DNA of 64,000 nucleotides from CAZGSN01 sp964371655 (GCA_964371655.1 CAYJOD010000011.1:62001-126000), one strand, 5' to 3'. Numbered from the stretch's first letter, positions 46,478 through 57,152 are shown. The notes: a model not told the origin generated them from the letters alone. Numbers and translations: made by a program.

Positions 46478-47647
46478 TCAGATCGCCCTGCCGGCCACGC
46501 CGATGTTGCGAGCGATGACGATGCGTTGGATTTCCGATGTTCCCTCACCGATCTCGAGGAGCCTTTGATCGCGGTAGAAGCGTTCCACCTTGCTCTCCTT
46601 CATGAGCCCGTAGCCTCCGTGGATCTGCACCGCGTGGTTGGCGCAGCGATGCATGACTTCGGAACAGTAGAGCTTGGCCATGGCAGCTTCCTTCGAGAAC
46701 GGACGGTTCTGCTCGCGTAGCCAGCAGGCCTTGTAGAGGAGGTTGCGAGCCAGCTCGATCTCGGTGGCCATGTCGGCCAGCTTGAAGGCGACGGCTTGGA
46801 ACGACGCCAGCGGCCGGCCGAACTGCTCGCGGCTGTTCGCGTACTCCAGGGCCGCCTCGAAAGCGCCCTGCGCGCCCCCGAGCCCCATCGCCGCGATCGA
46901 CAGCCGCCCGCCATCCAGGGTCGAGAGCATCTGATGGAAGCCGTCGCCGCGCTTGCCGAGAAGGCTTCCTTTGGGAACGACACAATCGTCGAAGAAGAGC
47001 TCACCGGTATTCGATGCCCGCCACATCATCTTCTTCTTCATCTCCCGCGCCGTGAAGCCGGGCGCGCCGCGAGGGACGATGAGGCAGCTCAATTCGGGCT
47101 TGCCGCCGGGTCCGCGACCGGTAACCGCCTGGACGATCACCACACCGGTCAGCGGGCTGGCGGCGTTGGTGATGAAGATCTTCGAGCCGTTGATGACCCA
47201 GCTATCGCCCTTGAGCTCCGCGGTCGTCTTCGAGCCTGCCGCGTCCGAGCCCGCGTTGGGTTCGGTGAGGCCGAAGGCGGCGAGCATCTCTCCGGTGCAA
47301 AGCCTGGGTAACCATTCCCGCCGCTGCTCATCGGTCCCGTAGTAGTAGATCGGTCCGATGCCGAGCGAGTTACCGGCGGCGATCGTCGCGGCTTGCGATC
47401 CATCGACGCGGGCCAGCTCCTCGACCGCGATGATGTACGAGAGGTAGCCCATGTTCGAGCCACCGTACTTTTCGGGAACGAAGCAACCGAAAAGCCCGAG
47501 CTCGCCCATCTTGCGGGTGAGCTCAACCGAGAACTCCTCCTTCTCGTCCAGCGCCGTGGCCACCGGGGCGATCTCGCTCTCGGCAAATTCGCGCACCGCC
47601 TGACGGAGCAGGTTCTGTTCCTCTGTGAGATCGAAGTTCAGGGGCAT
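46478..47647 (-). CDS. Acyl-CoA dehydrogenase
   Basis: A 389-residue FAD enzyme that introduces a double bond alpha-beta to the CoA thioester. G-L-T-E-P-N-A-G-S-D (FAD/substrate), W-V-I-N-G-S-K-I-F-I-T-N-A, R-E-Q-F-G-R-P and Q-I-H-G-G-Y-G are all present. The catalytic Glu is expected at position 368 in E-G-T-S-E-I-Q-R. Length and motifs are normal; it is an intact member of the short/branched-chain group. Substrate chain length cannot be read from sequence. The cupin regulator lies downstream. Confidence 0.95.
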   Translation of the reverse strand: MPLNFDLTEEQNLLRQAVREFAESEIAPVATALDEKEEFSVELTRKMGELGLFGCFVPEKYGGSNMGYLSYIIAVEELARVDGSQAATIAAGNSLGIGPIYYYGTDEQRREWLPRLCTGEMLAAFGLTEPNAGSDAAGSKTTAELKGDSWVINGSKIFITNAASPLTGVVIVQAVTGRGPGGKPELSCLIVPRGAPGFTAREMKKKMMWRASNTGELFFDDCVVPKGSLLGKRGDGFHQMLSTLDGGRLSIAAMGLGGAQGAFEAALEYANSREQFGRPLASFQAVAFKLADMATEIELARNLLYKACWLREQNRPFSKEAAMAKLYCSEVMHRCANHAVQIHGGYGLMKESKVERFYRDQRLLEIGEGTSEIQRIVIARNIGVAGRAI

Positions 47648-47866
47648 GGTTCTTCCCCCTAATCCGATACCGCTGCCGTTTCTAGACGGGGTCGTCTAAC
47701 CGGGACAATTGGCGAGCAACACGCGGAGACGAGAGACGCGGAGACAGGACGACAGGAAGGCGACAACTGGGAATGAAAGGCCGGCGAACGGCGCGCATGG
47801 CGCGCGCGGCACGGTCCTTTCACCAGATTGCTTCCGAGGATACACTGCACGCCGGAGGAGACGCGG

Positions 47867-48073
47867 ATGACAAACATCGATGGGCTGTATGAGCAGGCCA
47901 TCAAGCCGCTTTCTGCGGCGGACCGACTGCGCCTGGCGACGATCATCCTCAGGGACATCCCACCAGAATCGATCGTCGACTACGGCGATGCGTGGAGCAC
48001 CGAGGACCTACAGGACTTCACCCGTTCCGGCTGGGAGCAGGTAAAGCGCGCGAGTGGAGAGGGGGATGTCTAA
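47867..48073 (+). CDS. Antitoxin-like small protein
   Basis: A 68-residue acidic protein (I-D-G-L-Y-E-Q-A-I-K-P-L-S-A-A-D-R-L-R-L-A), the type found upstream of MazF/PemK toxins. It overlaps the next gene by 8 bp. GCCGGAGGAG lies upstream of the ATG. Confidence 0.65.
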   Translation: MTNIDGLYEQAIKPLSAADRLRLATIILRDIPPESIVDYGDAWSTEDLQDFTRSGWEQVKRASGEGDV

Positions 48074-48287
48074 GCCCGGGGACGTGGTAACGATCGACTT
48101 CGCCGGCGCGCTGGGGGTGAAACGTAGACCGGCAGTCGTGGTATCAAGCGACCTCTATCATGCCTCTCGTCCGGACGTCATTCTCGGTGTGCTCACCACC
48201 AACGTCGGCACGGCCACAACCGCGACCGATTACCTTCTTCAGGATTGGCAGTCCGCTGGCCTGCGCGCGGCGTCCGCGCGGCAGTGA
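48066..48287 (+). pseudogene. Truncated MazF/PemK-type toxin
   Basis: A 73-residue protein with the typical start G-D-V-V-T-I-D-F...K-R-R-P-A-V-V-V-S-S-D and V-L-T-T-N. The family is usually about 110 residues; here the frame stops after A-G-L-R-A-A-S-A, losing the C-terminal third. It is probably an inactive remnant beside an intact antitoxin-like gene. Confidence 0.65.
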
Positions 48288-48456
48288 AGCGGGCCTTCGG
48301 ATAGTCTCAATCGCTCGTCAGAGACGCGGTCGAACGGAAAACCTGGCCTCTCCCGCGGCGCACCCAACTGTTGTAGTCTGATCGATAATGAAAAATCTCT
48401 AGCCTTCTCTCCCTGCGTCGTGATACGTCGCGACCAGTAAACTACGAGGAGGCATT

Positions 48457-49872
48457 ATGCGGCGTGCGCTACTTGAGATGTTTGCCTCTCAGCTCATGTT
48501 CATGGTTGCGTGCCGAAGCTCTTCAGCCTTCTGTGATTTCTCCCTCTGTGCGGCCGATTGCGACGACAACTTCAGGGTCGAGATATCCGAGCTGGCGCAG
48601 GCGGCGCGCATCGTCCTCGGCGGCGATGCGCAGACTTGCCATCGTTTCGGGGGCTTTGGGGAGGCGGCGACTGTCATCGACCTCGTACGGGCGATCAACC
48701 AAGCGCCGCTCGGGGTCTGCCGCGACTACGGCGAGATATTCTCATTCTGCGGCGATGGAAGAGTGGAGTGCGAGGAAGAATGTGACCCGGGGGGCGTCTG
48801 CGTTGGCGGTTCGATGTCGGGAACGGCATGCACGAGCGATGCATCATGCGGCCGCGATGAGCCCGGCCGCTGCACGGGTGGAGCGAAGGCGTACTGGCAG
48901 TGCAGCGATGATGCAGATTGCGACGGCGGGCAATGCAAGCGCTGCGTTGTGTTTGGCGGCCATGCTGTTCCCGGCGGCACCTGCGCTTCGAACTGCACGC
49001 TCGAGACGGAGCTCGAGGTCGAGCTCAAGGAAGGAGTGTTCCACGGAGCATCGTTGCTCGCCGGGAGCGGTGCGGTTGTGCACTCAGGTATTCTCGGCGA
49101 CGTGCCGATTGCGCTGCGTGGGATGCTGACTCTGAGTATTGGCAAGGAGCTGTATTTTGACGGTCGCCGTCCGGTGCGAGCTTCGACCAGCGCTTTGGCG
49201 CTTCCGGCAGTTCCGATAAGCACGATAGCCTGTTCGTGCCTGCGCAGCGTTTCGGCCAAGAGTTGTGGCGGGGTGCTGACGTTCCGCGACGGATCGCCAT
49301 CGCCCGATTGCAGCGATGGGTTCAGCCCCGGCGAACGGCTCTGCAGTGCGGCAGGCCTTCCGCCATGCACCTTCGTTCACGGGGAAGGCAACACGGCTTC
49401 CGGTGTTTTGGGTTGTGCTGGTCTAACGCCGATCGATGTTTCGACAACGCAGGACTTGGGAGGGAGCCAAGGCCCGATCGAGTGTTTAACGCCCGGGTTC
49501 ATACCGCCGTGCAACGACCCCGTCGGCACCTACCTCAGCGGTTCCGGGCCGCCGGGGTCGATGCTTCTGCTGCAGCATCTGGCGCATGGCTTCAAGACCG
49601 GAAGTTGCACCGAGTGGTGCAGCGACGCTGATTCGCAGTCTCAACGCATTTGGCCGCAGTTTCTGACGACGGGAACCGCGGGGGCGGTAATCTTCAACCT
49701 CGACGGCCAGGACGGTGTCGACATTGGTCCGTATAGCGTGAGCGGACACCCGCTGCCGTGTCCGCAGCTGTTCGCCAACCCGTCCGGTCTGAAGCTCTGC
49801 AGCTCCCTCACCGCCATCAATCGGGACGTGCTCGGCGACACCGTGGTCGACACGTGCTTCGAGGCAAAGTGA
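48457..49872 (+). CDS. Cysteine-rich hypothetical protein with dockerin-like N-terminus
   Basis: A 471-residue protein, probably exported (a hydrophobic stretch lies near residues 8-20, though a signal peptide is not clear). Residues ~33-92 form two EF-hand-like repeats (D-C-D-D-N-F-R-V-E-I-S-E-L-A). From ~100 to 180 there is a cysteine-rich stretch (E-C-E-E-E-C-D-P-G-G, then C-S-D-D-A-D-C-D-G-G). The rest has no family I recognise. Ribosome-binding site GGAGG. Probably an extracellular surface protein. Confidence 0.65.
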   Translation: MRRALLEMFASQLMFMVACRSSSAFCDFSLCAADCDDNFRVEISELAQAARIVLGGDAQTCHRFGGFGEAATVIDLVRAINQAPLGVCRDYGEIFSFCGDGRVECEEECDPGGVCVGGSMSGTACTSDASCGRDEPGRCTGGAKAYWQCSDDADCDGGQCKRCVVFGGHAVPGGTCASNCTLETELEVELKEGVFHGASLLAGSGAVVHSGILGDVPIALRGMLTLSIGKELYFDGRRPVRASTSALALPAVPISTIACSCLRSVSAKSCGGVLTFRDGSPSPDCSDGFSPGERLCSAAGLPPCTFVHGEGNTASGVLGCAGLTPIDVSTTQDLGGSQGPIECLTPGFIPPCNDPVGTYLSGSGPPGSMLLLQHLAHGFKTGSCTEWCSDADSQSQRIWPQFLTTGTAGAVIFNLDGQDGVDIGPYSVSGHPLPCPQLFANPSGLKLCSSLTAINRDVLGDTVVDTCFEAK

Positions 49873-49914
49873 AGTCGCGGTTCGGGTGACGGGTTGCAAA
49901 TCTCAGATCTCAGA

Positions 49915-51018
49915 TCAGAACGTAAACCGGCGCATGCTGATGTTCATCAGCAAGCCGATCGACATTAGGCAGGCGAGCATGGACGAGCCGCCGTAGCTCA
50001 GGAACGGCAGGGTGATTCCAACCACCGGCATCGATCCTGTCGCCATGCCGATGTTGACCACCACCTGGCAGAAGATCCCGGCGGTGAGTCCGGCGGCGAG
50101 CAGGACGCCGAACGAATCGCGGGCGCGGCTGGCGACGATGAAGCAGCGGATGAGCAGGGCCATATAGAGCGAGATCAGAACCAGGGCGCCGAGGAATCCC
50201 CACTCCTCCGCGAATACCGAGAAGATGAAGTCGGTGTGTTGCTCGGGCAGGAACCTGAGGCGGTTCTGCGTGCCGCTCATGTAGCCCTTGCCCTCGAGCA
50301 TTCCGGAGCCGATCGCGATCTTAGACTGGATGACGTGGTAGCCGGCGCCGAGGGGATCGCTGTCGGGGTCGATGAAGGTTTGGATGCGCCGTTGTTGATA
50401 GGGCTTGAGGTGACTCCAAATCGTCGGCGCGGCCACTGCAAACACGACGAGCACCGCCAAGATCCAGCGAATCCTGAGCCCGGCAATCAGGAGGATCGAT
50501 GCGGCCGCCATACCAATGGCGATCACAGTGCCGAGATCGGGCTGCTTCAAGATGAAGGCCGCCGGCAGACCGAAAAAGAGGCAGGCAATCAGCACCGTCC
50601 ATAACGACAAGGGGCGCTCGCCCACCTCGCGATGAAGGAAGCGCGCCAGAGCGATGACGACGCCGATTTTCGCGAACTCAGAAGGTTGGATGGAGAACGG
50701 CCCGAGAGGCAGCCAGCGGCGGGCTCCGCCACCCGAGGTGCCGACGAATGGAATCAACGCCAAGAGAACGATGCTGACGGCATAGAAGAGGTAGCCGTAG
50801 CGCTCGAGGCGGTGATAATCGAAGCTCAGCATCAGCATCAGCAGGCCCACGCCGGCCGCCGCCCAAAGAATTTGTCGTAACGCCAGGCGGCTGATCAGCT
50901 GCTCGCCATGGTGCGACGCGCTGGTCACGGTCACCAAACCGCAGGCAATGACCAGCAACGCCAACAGCAGCAGCGGCCAATCAAAATGCGCCAGGAGGCG
51001 TCGATCAATTTTGAGCAT
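49915..51018 (-). CDS. rodA: Rod-shape peptidoglycan glycosyltransferase RodA
   Basis: A 367-residue SEDS-family membrane enzyme that polymerises lipid II with PBP2. About ten transmembrane segments are seen. Conserved segments are G-G-A-R-R-W-L-P-L-G-P-F-S-I-Q-P-S-E-F-A-K, D-P-L-G-A-G-Y-H-V-I-Q-S and P-F-L-S-Y-G-G-S-S. The start at 51018 overlaps the mrdA stop by 14 bp. It is the last gene of the mre operon. Confidence 0.95.
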   Translation of the reverse strand: MLKIDRRLLAHFDWPLLLLALLVIACGLVTVTSASHHGEQLISRLALRQILWAAAGVGLLMLMLSFDYHRLERYGYLFYAVSIVLLALIPFVGTSGGGARRWLPLGPFSIQPSEFAKIGVVIALARFLHREVGERPLSLWTVLIACLFFGLPAAFILKQPDLGTVIAIGMAAASILLIAGLRIRWILAVLVVFAVAAPTIWSHLKPYQQRRIQTFIDPDSDPLGAGYHVIQSKIAIGSGMLEGKGYMSGTQNRLRFLPEQHTDFIFSVFAEEWGFLGALVLISLYMALLIRCFIVASRARDSFGVLLAAGLTAGIFCQVVVNIGMATGSMPVVGITLPFLSYGGSSMLACLMSIGLLMNISMRRFTF

Positions 51019-52849
51019 ACTTGGTGTTCTCCCGCTGTCGCTTGAGCTCGAAGAACTTTTGCAGGATCTCGCGCACCAGCGGTGCCGCAATCGCACCACC
51101 TCCACCTTCGGCGTGTTCGACGATGGCCGCCACGGCGATCTCCGGATTCTCCACCGGCGCATACGCCACGAACCACGCATGGTCGCGATGGTTCCAGGCG
51201 ATCTGGCTCGGCTTCAGGCGTTCGCGTCCGAGCTTTACGACCTGCGAGGTTCCGGTCTTTCCCGCCACCTCGACATTGGAGAGCTTCGCCTTCTTGCCGG
51301 TACCGTTTCCGGCGTTGACGACATCTCGCAATCCCGCGCGCACGACGTTCAACGTCGATGCCTTGACCGGCAGCGTCTCGACCAGCTCGTTCTCGACGTT
51401 GTAGATGATCTCGCCTTCCGGGCTCTCGACCTGCTTGACGAAGTGCGGGCGGAAACGCTTGCCCACGGCGGCGGTGGCGATCACGTTCGCCATCTGCAAC
51501 GGCGTCGCGGTCACGTAGCCTTGCCCGATCGCCGCGGAGAGCGTCTCGCCGGCGTACCAGGCCTGCTTGAAGCGTTTCCGCTTCCACGCCGAGTCGGGAA
51601 TGATCCCGCTGCGTTCGTGCTCGAGGTCGATCCCGGTCGGCAGCCCCAGACCGAACAGACGCGCGTACTTCGCAATCGGCTCGATCCCGAGGCGCTGCGC
51701 CACCTGGTAGAAGAAGGTGTCGCACGACTGCACCAAGGCCTCGTGCAGATCCACGGTACCGTGCCCGCCGTGCTTCCAGCAACGGAAGTAGTGATTGCCG
51801 AATTGGACGCCGCCCGGGCAGTAGATGCGCGTGAACGGGTTGATGATGCCCTCTTCCAAGGCTGCCGTGGCGACGACGATCTTGAACGTCGATCCGGGCG
51901 GGTACTGGCCCTGGATGGCGCGGTTGTTCAAGGGATGGTGCTTGTCGCCCAGCAAGCCTTTCCATTCGTCACGACGGATACCACGCGCAAACATGTTGGG
52001 GTCGAACGAGGGCTCGTTGACGTAGGCGAGGATCTCACCGCTATTCGGATCGAGCGCCACCACGCTGCCGTCGCGATCGGCGAGCGCGTGCACGGCCGAT
52101 TCCTGCAAGTCCAGGTCGACCGTAAGCTTGACCGTGCTGCCCGGAACTTCTTCCACTTCGCGCAGCACGCGCAGCTTGCGACCGACCGAGTCGACCTCGA
52201 CCTGCTGGCCGCCGTTGGTGCCGCGCAGGTATTGCTCCCAACGCTTCTCGAGCCCGGACTTCCCGAGCATATCGCCCATGCGATAACGCTGGTCGGCCTC
52301 GAGATCCTGCGGGCTTGCTTCACCGACGTAGCCGAGCAGGTGGGCCAGGGTCTGCACCAGCGGGTAGCTACGGCGCGGGGTGATCTGCATGCTGACCCCG
52401 GGCAGATCAAGCTGATGGGTTTCCAGCGCCACCACGTCATCCCAGCTCAAGTCACGCTTCACCGTGATCTCTTGAAAGGGTGGGCGCGAGGTCGCTTGCG
52501 CCAGCAGGCTGTGCATGTCGGCCGTGCTCTGATTGAGCAACTGCGCCAGGCTCTCGATGGCCAGCTCGATATTGCGCGCGTCTTCGGGAACGATCACCGC
52601 ATCGAACGAAGGGCGACTGTCGATCAGGACTCGACCGTGGCGGTCGACCACCGTCCCGCGCGTCGCCTGCACGCGGTGCAGGCGGATGCGATTGTTCTCG
52701 GAGAGGACGCGCATCTCGTCGCCGTGCAAGACCTGCAGGTACCACAGGCGGCAGAGCAACAGGCAGAGGCAGACCAGCAGCACCCCCACGTTGACGATGA
52801 GCCGACGCCGCAAGACGGCGGGCACCTCGCGCTGGCTGACCGGAATCAT
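51005..52849 (-). CDS. mrdA: Penicillin-binding protein 2
   Basis: A 614-residue class B transpeptidase of the elongasome. A single membrane anchor covers residues ~17-37. The active-site motifs are S320-T-F-K, S375-C-D and K531-T-G-T. The dimerisation region lies at about 50-230. All catalytic residues are intact. It works with RodA, encoded directly downstream. Confidence 0.96.
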   Translation of the reverse strand: MIPVSQREVPAVLRRRLIVNVGVLLVCLCLLLCRLWYLQVLHGDEMRVLSENNRIRLHRVQATRGTVVDRHGRVLIDSRPSFDAVIVPEDARNIELAIESLAQLLNQSTADMHSLLAQATSRPPFQEITVKRDLSWDDVVALETHQLDLPGVSMQITPRRSYPLVQTLAHLLGYVGEASPQDLEADQRYRMGDMLGKSGLEKRWEQYLRGTNGGQQVEVDSVGRKLRVLREVEEVPGSTVKLTVDLDLQESAVHALADRDGSVVALDPNSGEILAYVNEPSFDPNMFARGIRRDEWKGLLGDKHHPLNNRAIQGQYPPGSTFKIVVATAALEEGIINPFTRIYCPGGVQFGNHYFRCWKHGGHGTVDLHEALVQSCDTFFYQVAQRLGIEPIAKYARLFGLGLPTGIDLEHERSGIIPDSAWKRKRFKQAWYAGETLSAAIGQGYVTATPLQMANVIATAAVGKRFRPHFVKQVESPEGEIIYNVENELVETLPVKASTLNVVRAGLRDVVNAGNGTGKKAKLSNVEVAGKTGTSQVVKLGRERLKPSQIAWNHRDHAWFVAYAPVENPEIAVAAIVEHAEGGGGAIAAPLVREILQKFFELKRQRENTKYAQN

Positions 52850-52870
52850 GCGCGCGCCCCTGGAAGGCCA

Positions 52871-53051
52871 GTTCCCCTCGCCCGCATTACTTGCGGGAGA
52901 GGGTTAGGGTGAGGGCACCGAGGCGGCGCGGATGGGTGGAGCAGGCGTCGAGAGGAATTGGATCCCTCACCCCCACCCTCTCCCGCAGGTGATGCGGGAG
53001 AGGGTGCGCTTCCAAACACCGATGCGACTTGGGTTGCGAGCGCAGCCCGCG
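52871..53051. repeat. Interspersed repeat copy between mrdA and mreD
   Basis: The same unit as at 36721-36931: GCATTACTTGCGGGAGAGG, then about 90 bp later CCCTCTCCCGCAGGTGATGC, ending with a GGGTTGCGAGCGCAGCCCGC-like tail. Outer and inner parts can form hairpins. A third, shorter copy is at 59139. Confidence 0.7.
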
Positions 53052-53087
53052 ATGGGCTGTGTCCCGGCCAACGGTTCGCAGGTGGCA

Positions 53088-53585
53088 TCACTGTTCTTCC
53101 TCGTGGCCGACCACTTGCGTGAGCGTCAGCAAGGCGAACATGGGGATGCTGCAAAACGCCGCGAGCACGGCCTGCAGCGGCAAGTACTGCAGCGTGGTCT
53201 TGACCCACCCTTCGACGGACAGGAACAGCGCCACCAGGACGAGGACCGACAGGGTCTTGGTCACCGAGGCGAGAAACACCAGCACCACCGTCGACAGCGC
53301 GTTGTCGACCCATAGACGCCGCGACGTCAGGTAGACGACGACAAACACGAGACACATTCCGAAAGCGTTGAGACCGACCACCTGGCCGGAGAAGGCATCC
53401 TGCAAGTAGCCCAGGAAGAAGGCGCCGAGGGCGCCCCCCACCGAGTGGTGCCGCAAGCCGACATAGACGCAAATGATCAGCAGCAGATCCGGCGTCGCGC
53501 GTCCAATCGCGAAGTGCGGCAACACCGTCGTTTGCAGCACCAGCGCGAGCAACGCAATCAAGGTGATCAGCAATCCCTCACGCAT
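53088..53585 (-). CDS. mreD: Rod shape-determining protein MreD
   Basis: A 165-residue inner-membrane protein with five predicted transmembrane segments. It begins M-R-E-G-L-L-I-T-L-I-A-L-L-A, and the G-A-L-G-A-F-F-L-G-Y-L-Q-D-A-F motif is typical. Its place between mreC and mrdA supports the call. Confidence 0.88.
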   Translation of the reverse strand: MREGLLITLIALLALVLQTTVLPHFAIGRATPDLLLIICVYVGLRHHSVGGALGAFFLGYLQDAFSGQVVGLNAFGMCLVFVVVYLTSRRLWVDNALSTVVLVFLASVTKTLSVLVLVALFLSVEGWVKTTLQYLPLQAVLAAFCSIPMFALLTLTQVVGHEEEQ

Positions 53586-53589
53586 GTCG

Positions 53590-53735
53590 TGCCACTCATA
53601 GCAAAGGGCCCGAGGGTTCGAGGGTTCAAGGGACCAAAGGTTCAAGGTGCCAAGAGTTCGAGGGGAACTGGCCCATGCCCATCCTTGCGTCACTCTCGAA
53701 CCCTTTAATCCTTGAACCCTCGAACCGGTGACCCC
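53590..53735. repeat. Inverted repeat between mreD and mreC
   Basis: CGAGGGTTCGAGGGTTCAAG on one side and CTTGAACCCTCGAACC on the other, with intermediate matching units. It forms a long imperfect hairpin inside the operon and is similar to those at 46331 and 54590. Confidence 0.5.
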
Positions 53736-53747
53736 TTCTTACTCTGC

Positions 53748-54575
53748 CTATGGAACTGGATGCGCTGTGGAGCGAACGACCAAGACTTCCTCGATTTGAT
53801 CCACCGGCACGCTCGGCTTTACCTCCGCCAGCTGCAGCAATCCACGATTCCCACGGGTGACGTGGGTGACGATGCCAAGGAGAATGCCTTTGGGAAAGAT
53901 TCCATCGAGTCCCGAGGTAACGATGCGATCGTCCACATCCACATCTTCACCACGCTTCAGATACTTCATCATACAGCGACCGTCGAGGGCGCCTTCGACG
54001 ATTCCCCGGGCCCGCGTCCGCTGCACCAGGGCATCGACGCCGCTGTTGTGGTCGGTAATCAGCATGACCCGCGCGGCGTGACTGCTGGTGGTGATGGTTT
54101 GGCCGACGACTCCGTACGGGGAAAGAACGGCCATGTTCTTTCGAACCCCGTCGGCCTCACCTTTGTTGATGATGAGCGTGCTGAACCACGGCTGCGGATC
54201 ACGGCCGATGATGCGCGCCCCCAACAGATCGCCCTCGACCGTGGAGCGAAATTGCAGCAGATCGGCGAGCCGCTTGTCGGTTTGCTCGACTTCGGCCATG
54301 CGGACCACTTGCTGTTCCAGCTCCAGGATGCGCCGGCGCAAGTGCTCATTCTCCTCATTCACACTCACCAGCGCCACGTAGCTTCCCCAGGCGTGTGTCA
54401 TGCCGTCGAGCCCCAGGCTCAACGCTCCCTGCAAGGGACGGATGACCTCGAGGGCCACCGCCGTCAGTGGGTCGACGCGTTGGCGCGCCCGCGCCCCGAC
54501 AGAAACCAACAGGAGAGACGCCATCAGCAGGAGGATGGCGGCGACCCCGACACGATTTCTGCTGATGAACTCCAC
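53748..54575 (-). CDS. mreC: Rod shape-determining protein MreC
   Basis: A 275-residue periplasmic scaffold. A single membrane anchor (residues ~9-28) is followed by a coiled coil (about 72-105: E-N-E-H-L-R-R-R-I-L-E-L-E) and two beta-barrel domains with G-A-R-I-I-G-R-D-P and T-S-G-L-D-G-I-F-P-K-G. It links MreB to PBP2/RodA. Confidence 0.94.
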   Translation of the reverse strand: MEFISRNRVGVAAILLLMASLLLVSVGARARQRVDPLTAVALEVIRPLQGALSLGLDGMTHAWGSYVALVSVNEENEHLRRRILELEQQVVRMAEVEQTDKRLADLLQFRSTVEGDLLGARIIGRDPQPWFSTLIINKGEADGVRKNMAVLSPYGVVGQTITTSSHAARVMLITDHNSGVDALVQRTRARGIVEGALDGRCMMKYLKRGEDVDVDDRIVTSGLDGIFPKGILLGIVTHVTRGNRGLLQLAEVKPSVPVDQIEEVLVVRSTAHPVP

Positions 54576-54589
54576 GTCTATAGGGTGCT

Positions 54590-54735
54590 GGGGTTCTGGG
54601 GCGCGGGGGTACGGGGGTACGGGGGTACGGGGGTTATAGGATCGACAGAGTCAAGGGCAAGCGACCTACGCTCTCCTTTGTGTCACTCTTGTGTGTCACT
54701 CTTGAACCCCCGAACTCCCGAACCCCAGCACCCCC
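54590..54735. repeat. Inverted repeat and GGGGGTAC tandem between mreC and mreB
   Basis: The unit GGGGGTAC is repeated in tandem at about 54605-54632, with complementary C-rich sequence (CCCCGAACTCCCGAACCCC) at about 54706-54725. A long imperfect hairpin is possible. Confidence 0.5.
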
Positions 54736-54740
54736 AAACC

Positions 54741-55775
<1,035 letters not shown>

Positions 55776-56300
55776 TGTGACGTGTACTCGTGTGCGTTCC
55801 GATGTACCCAAATTCAACTAGCAGGGCAAGGTAAGTTAAGACTGATGCGACAGAAGAAGACTCACCGCAGAGGCGCAAAGACGCAGAGAGTGCGGGCTCC
55901 AAGAGTAAAGGTCTTTGAGCTCAAAGATCATTCATGGTGAGGTTTCCGATTCGTGTTTGCGCGCGCCATTCCTGACTATTGCAAGAGAAAGAGAGAATGA
56001 ACCACAGAGACACAGAGGCCACAGAGAAGCGGTTGAGTGTTCGAGCACAGTTGTCGACCCCCATTTCTCTGGGTTCTTTCTCGGTGTCCTCTGTGCCTCT
56101 GCGGTTGGTCCTCTTCGTCCGTTCCGCGTTCGGGGTTCTATTACTTATGCGACGCTCAATAACTTCGTCCGCTCTGCGTCTCGGCGTCTCTGCGGTGAGA
56201 TCTCTGGTCAGATTGACTCTAGGACCGCAGCCACATCGATCGGCATCGACAGCTATTCATCGAAGCGACGTTCTCTGCCTATAATCGCCGCGCCAACACT
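55776..56300. repeat. Intergenic region upstream of mreB with interspersed repeats
   Basis: Repeats of the kind CACCGCAGAGGCGCAAAGA (55863) with its reverse complement-like TCTGCGTCTCGGCGTCTCTG (about 56172), and ACCACAGAGACACAGAGG (55999) with CCTCTGTGCCTCTGCGGTTG (about 56090). Related units occur at 59220. The mreB promoter must lie here but I could not place it confidently. Confidence 0.6.
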
Positions 56301-57152
56301 ATGATTCGCTCGCTCTATACCGCCGCTCTCTGCGCCCTTGCCGTGTTCGTTGCCGACGTGCTGTTTCGCACCAGCGTCCTGCAGTACGTTCGGCCGATCA
56401 TCCTGACGCCGACATACAAGGCGGTGCTCCTGCCACCGGTGGAGTTGCGCTGGAGCGGACCACAGGCCATGCGCGTCGTGCTGGCGATCGCCGGTGGCGA
56501 TCGCCAGGATCTCGGCATCCAGAAGTCGCCGTTCGAAATCTCGGCCGACAACTTTCCGCGCGACGGCGGCTACGAGATCAGCGTCGAAGCGCCGCGCTGG
56601 GGCGGCTGGATCCGCGCGCAGCAGGTGTTTCAACTGCATTCCGAAACACCGGAGGTGCCGGCTGTGGAGCCAACCCCGGAGCCTGCACCCACCGGCTTGC
56701 GTGATTTGACCCGCGCCCTCGCATCGGCGCGCGCGACTCGTAACCGCTCCCAGGATCGGGTGCGCTTCCTGCGTGAAGAGAACCGAACCCTACAGACCGA
56801 GAAGGAACGCCTCGCCAAGGAATTGGAGACCGCCTACGCCACCCAGGACGATGACGCCGAGCGTTTCGACCACTTGCAGGAGCAAGGCGACCAACTCGCC
56901 GAAGAGAACCGCGTCCTGGCGGATGCGCTGGCTGCCCTGCGCCTGCGCTTGGCTAGCGTGATCTCATGCACGGTGTGGGGCTACTACGGCGGCTATCCGG
57001 TGCACGGCTCGTCAGGGGCGCGGCGGACCCTGGTCGTCAGCGATGCCGGAGGCCAGGTCTTCCGCCTGCAGCCACAGTGCGAGATGTTTCGAGTCACCGA
57101 CTCGACCGCCGCGTCACCGTGCTTTTGTATTGGGAATTCCTGGGGTCCCTGA
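56301..57152 (+). CDS. Membrane-anchored coiled-coil hypothetical protein
   Basis: A 283-residue protein with an N-terminal membrane segment (residues ~3-20), an extracytoplasmic domain (about 40-115), a Pro-rich linker and a coiled coil at ~150-225 (R-V-R-F-L-R-E-E-N-R-T-L-Q-T-E-K-E-R-L). The C-terminus has several cysteines. It converges on the L,D-transpeptidase gene with a 39-bp overlap. Function unknown; an envelope role is likely by position. Confidence 0.65.
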   Translation: MIRSLYTAALCALAVFVADVLFRTSVLQYVRPIILTPTYKAVLLPPVELRWSGPQAMRVVLAIAGGDRQDLGIQKSPFEISADNFPRDGGYEISVEAPRWGGWIRAQQVFQLHSETPEVPAVEPTPEPAPTGLRDLTRALASARATRNRSQDRVRFLREENRTLQTEKERLAKELETAYATQDDDAERFDHLQEQGDQLAEENRVLADALAALRLRLASVISCTVWGYYGGYPVHGSSGARRTLVVSDAGGQVFRLQPQCEMFRVTDSTAASPCFCIGNSWGP

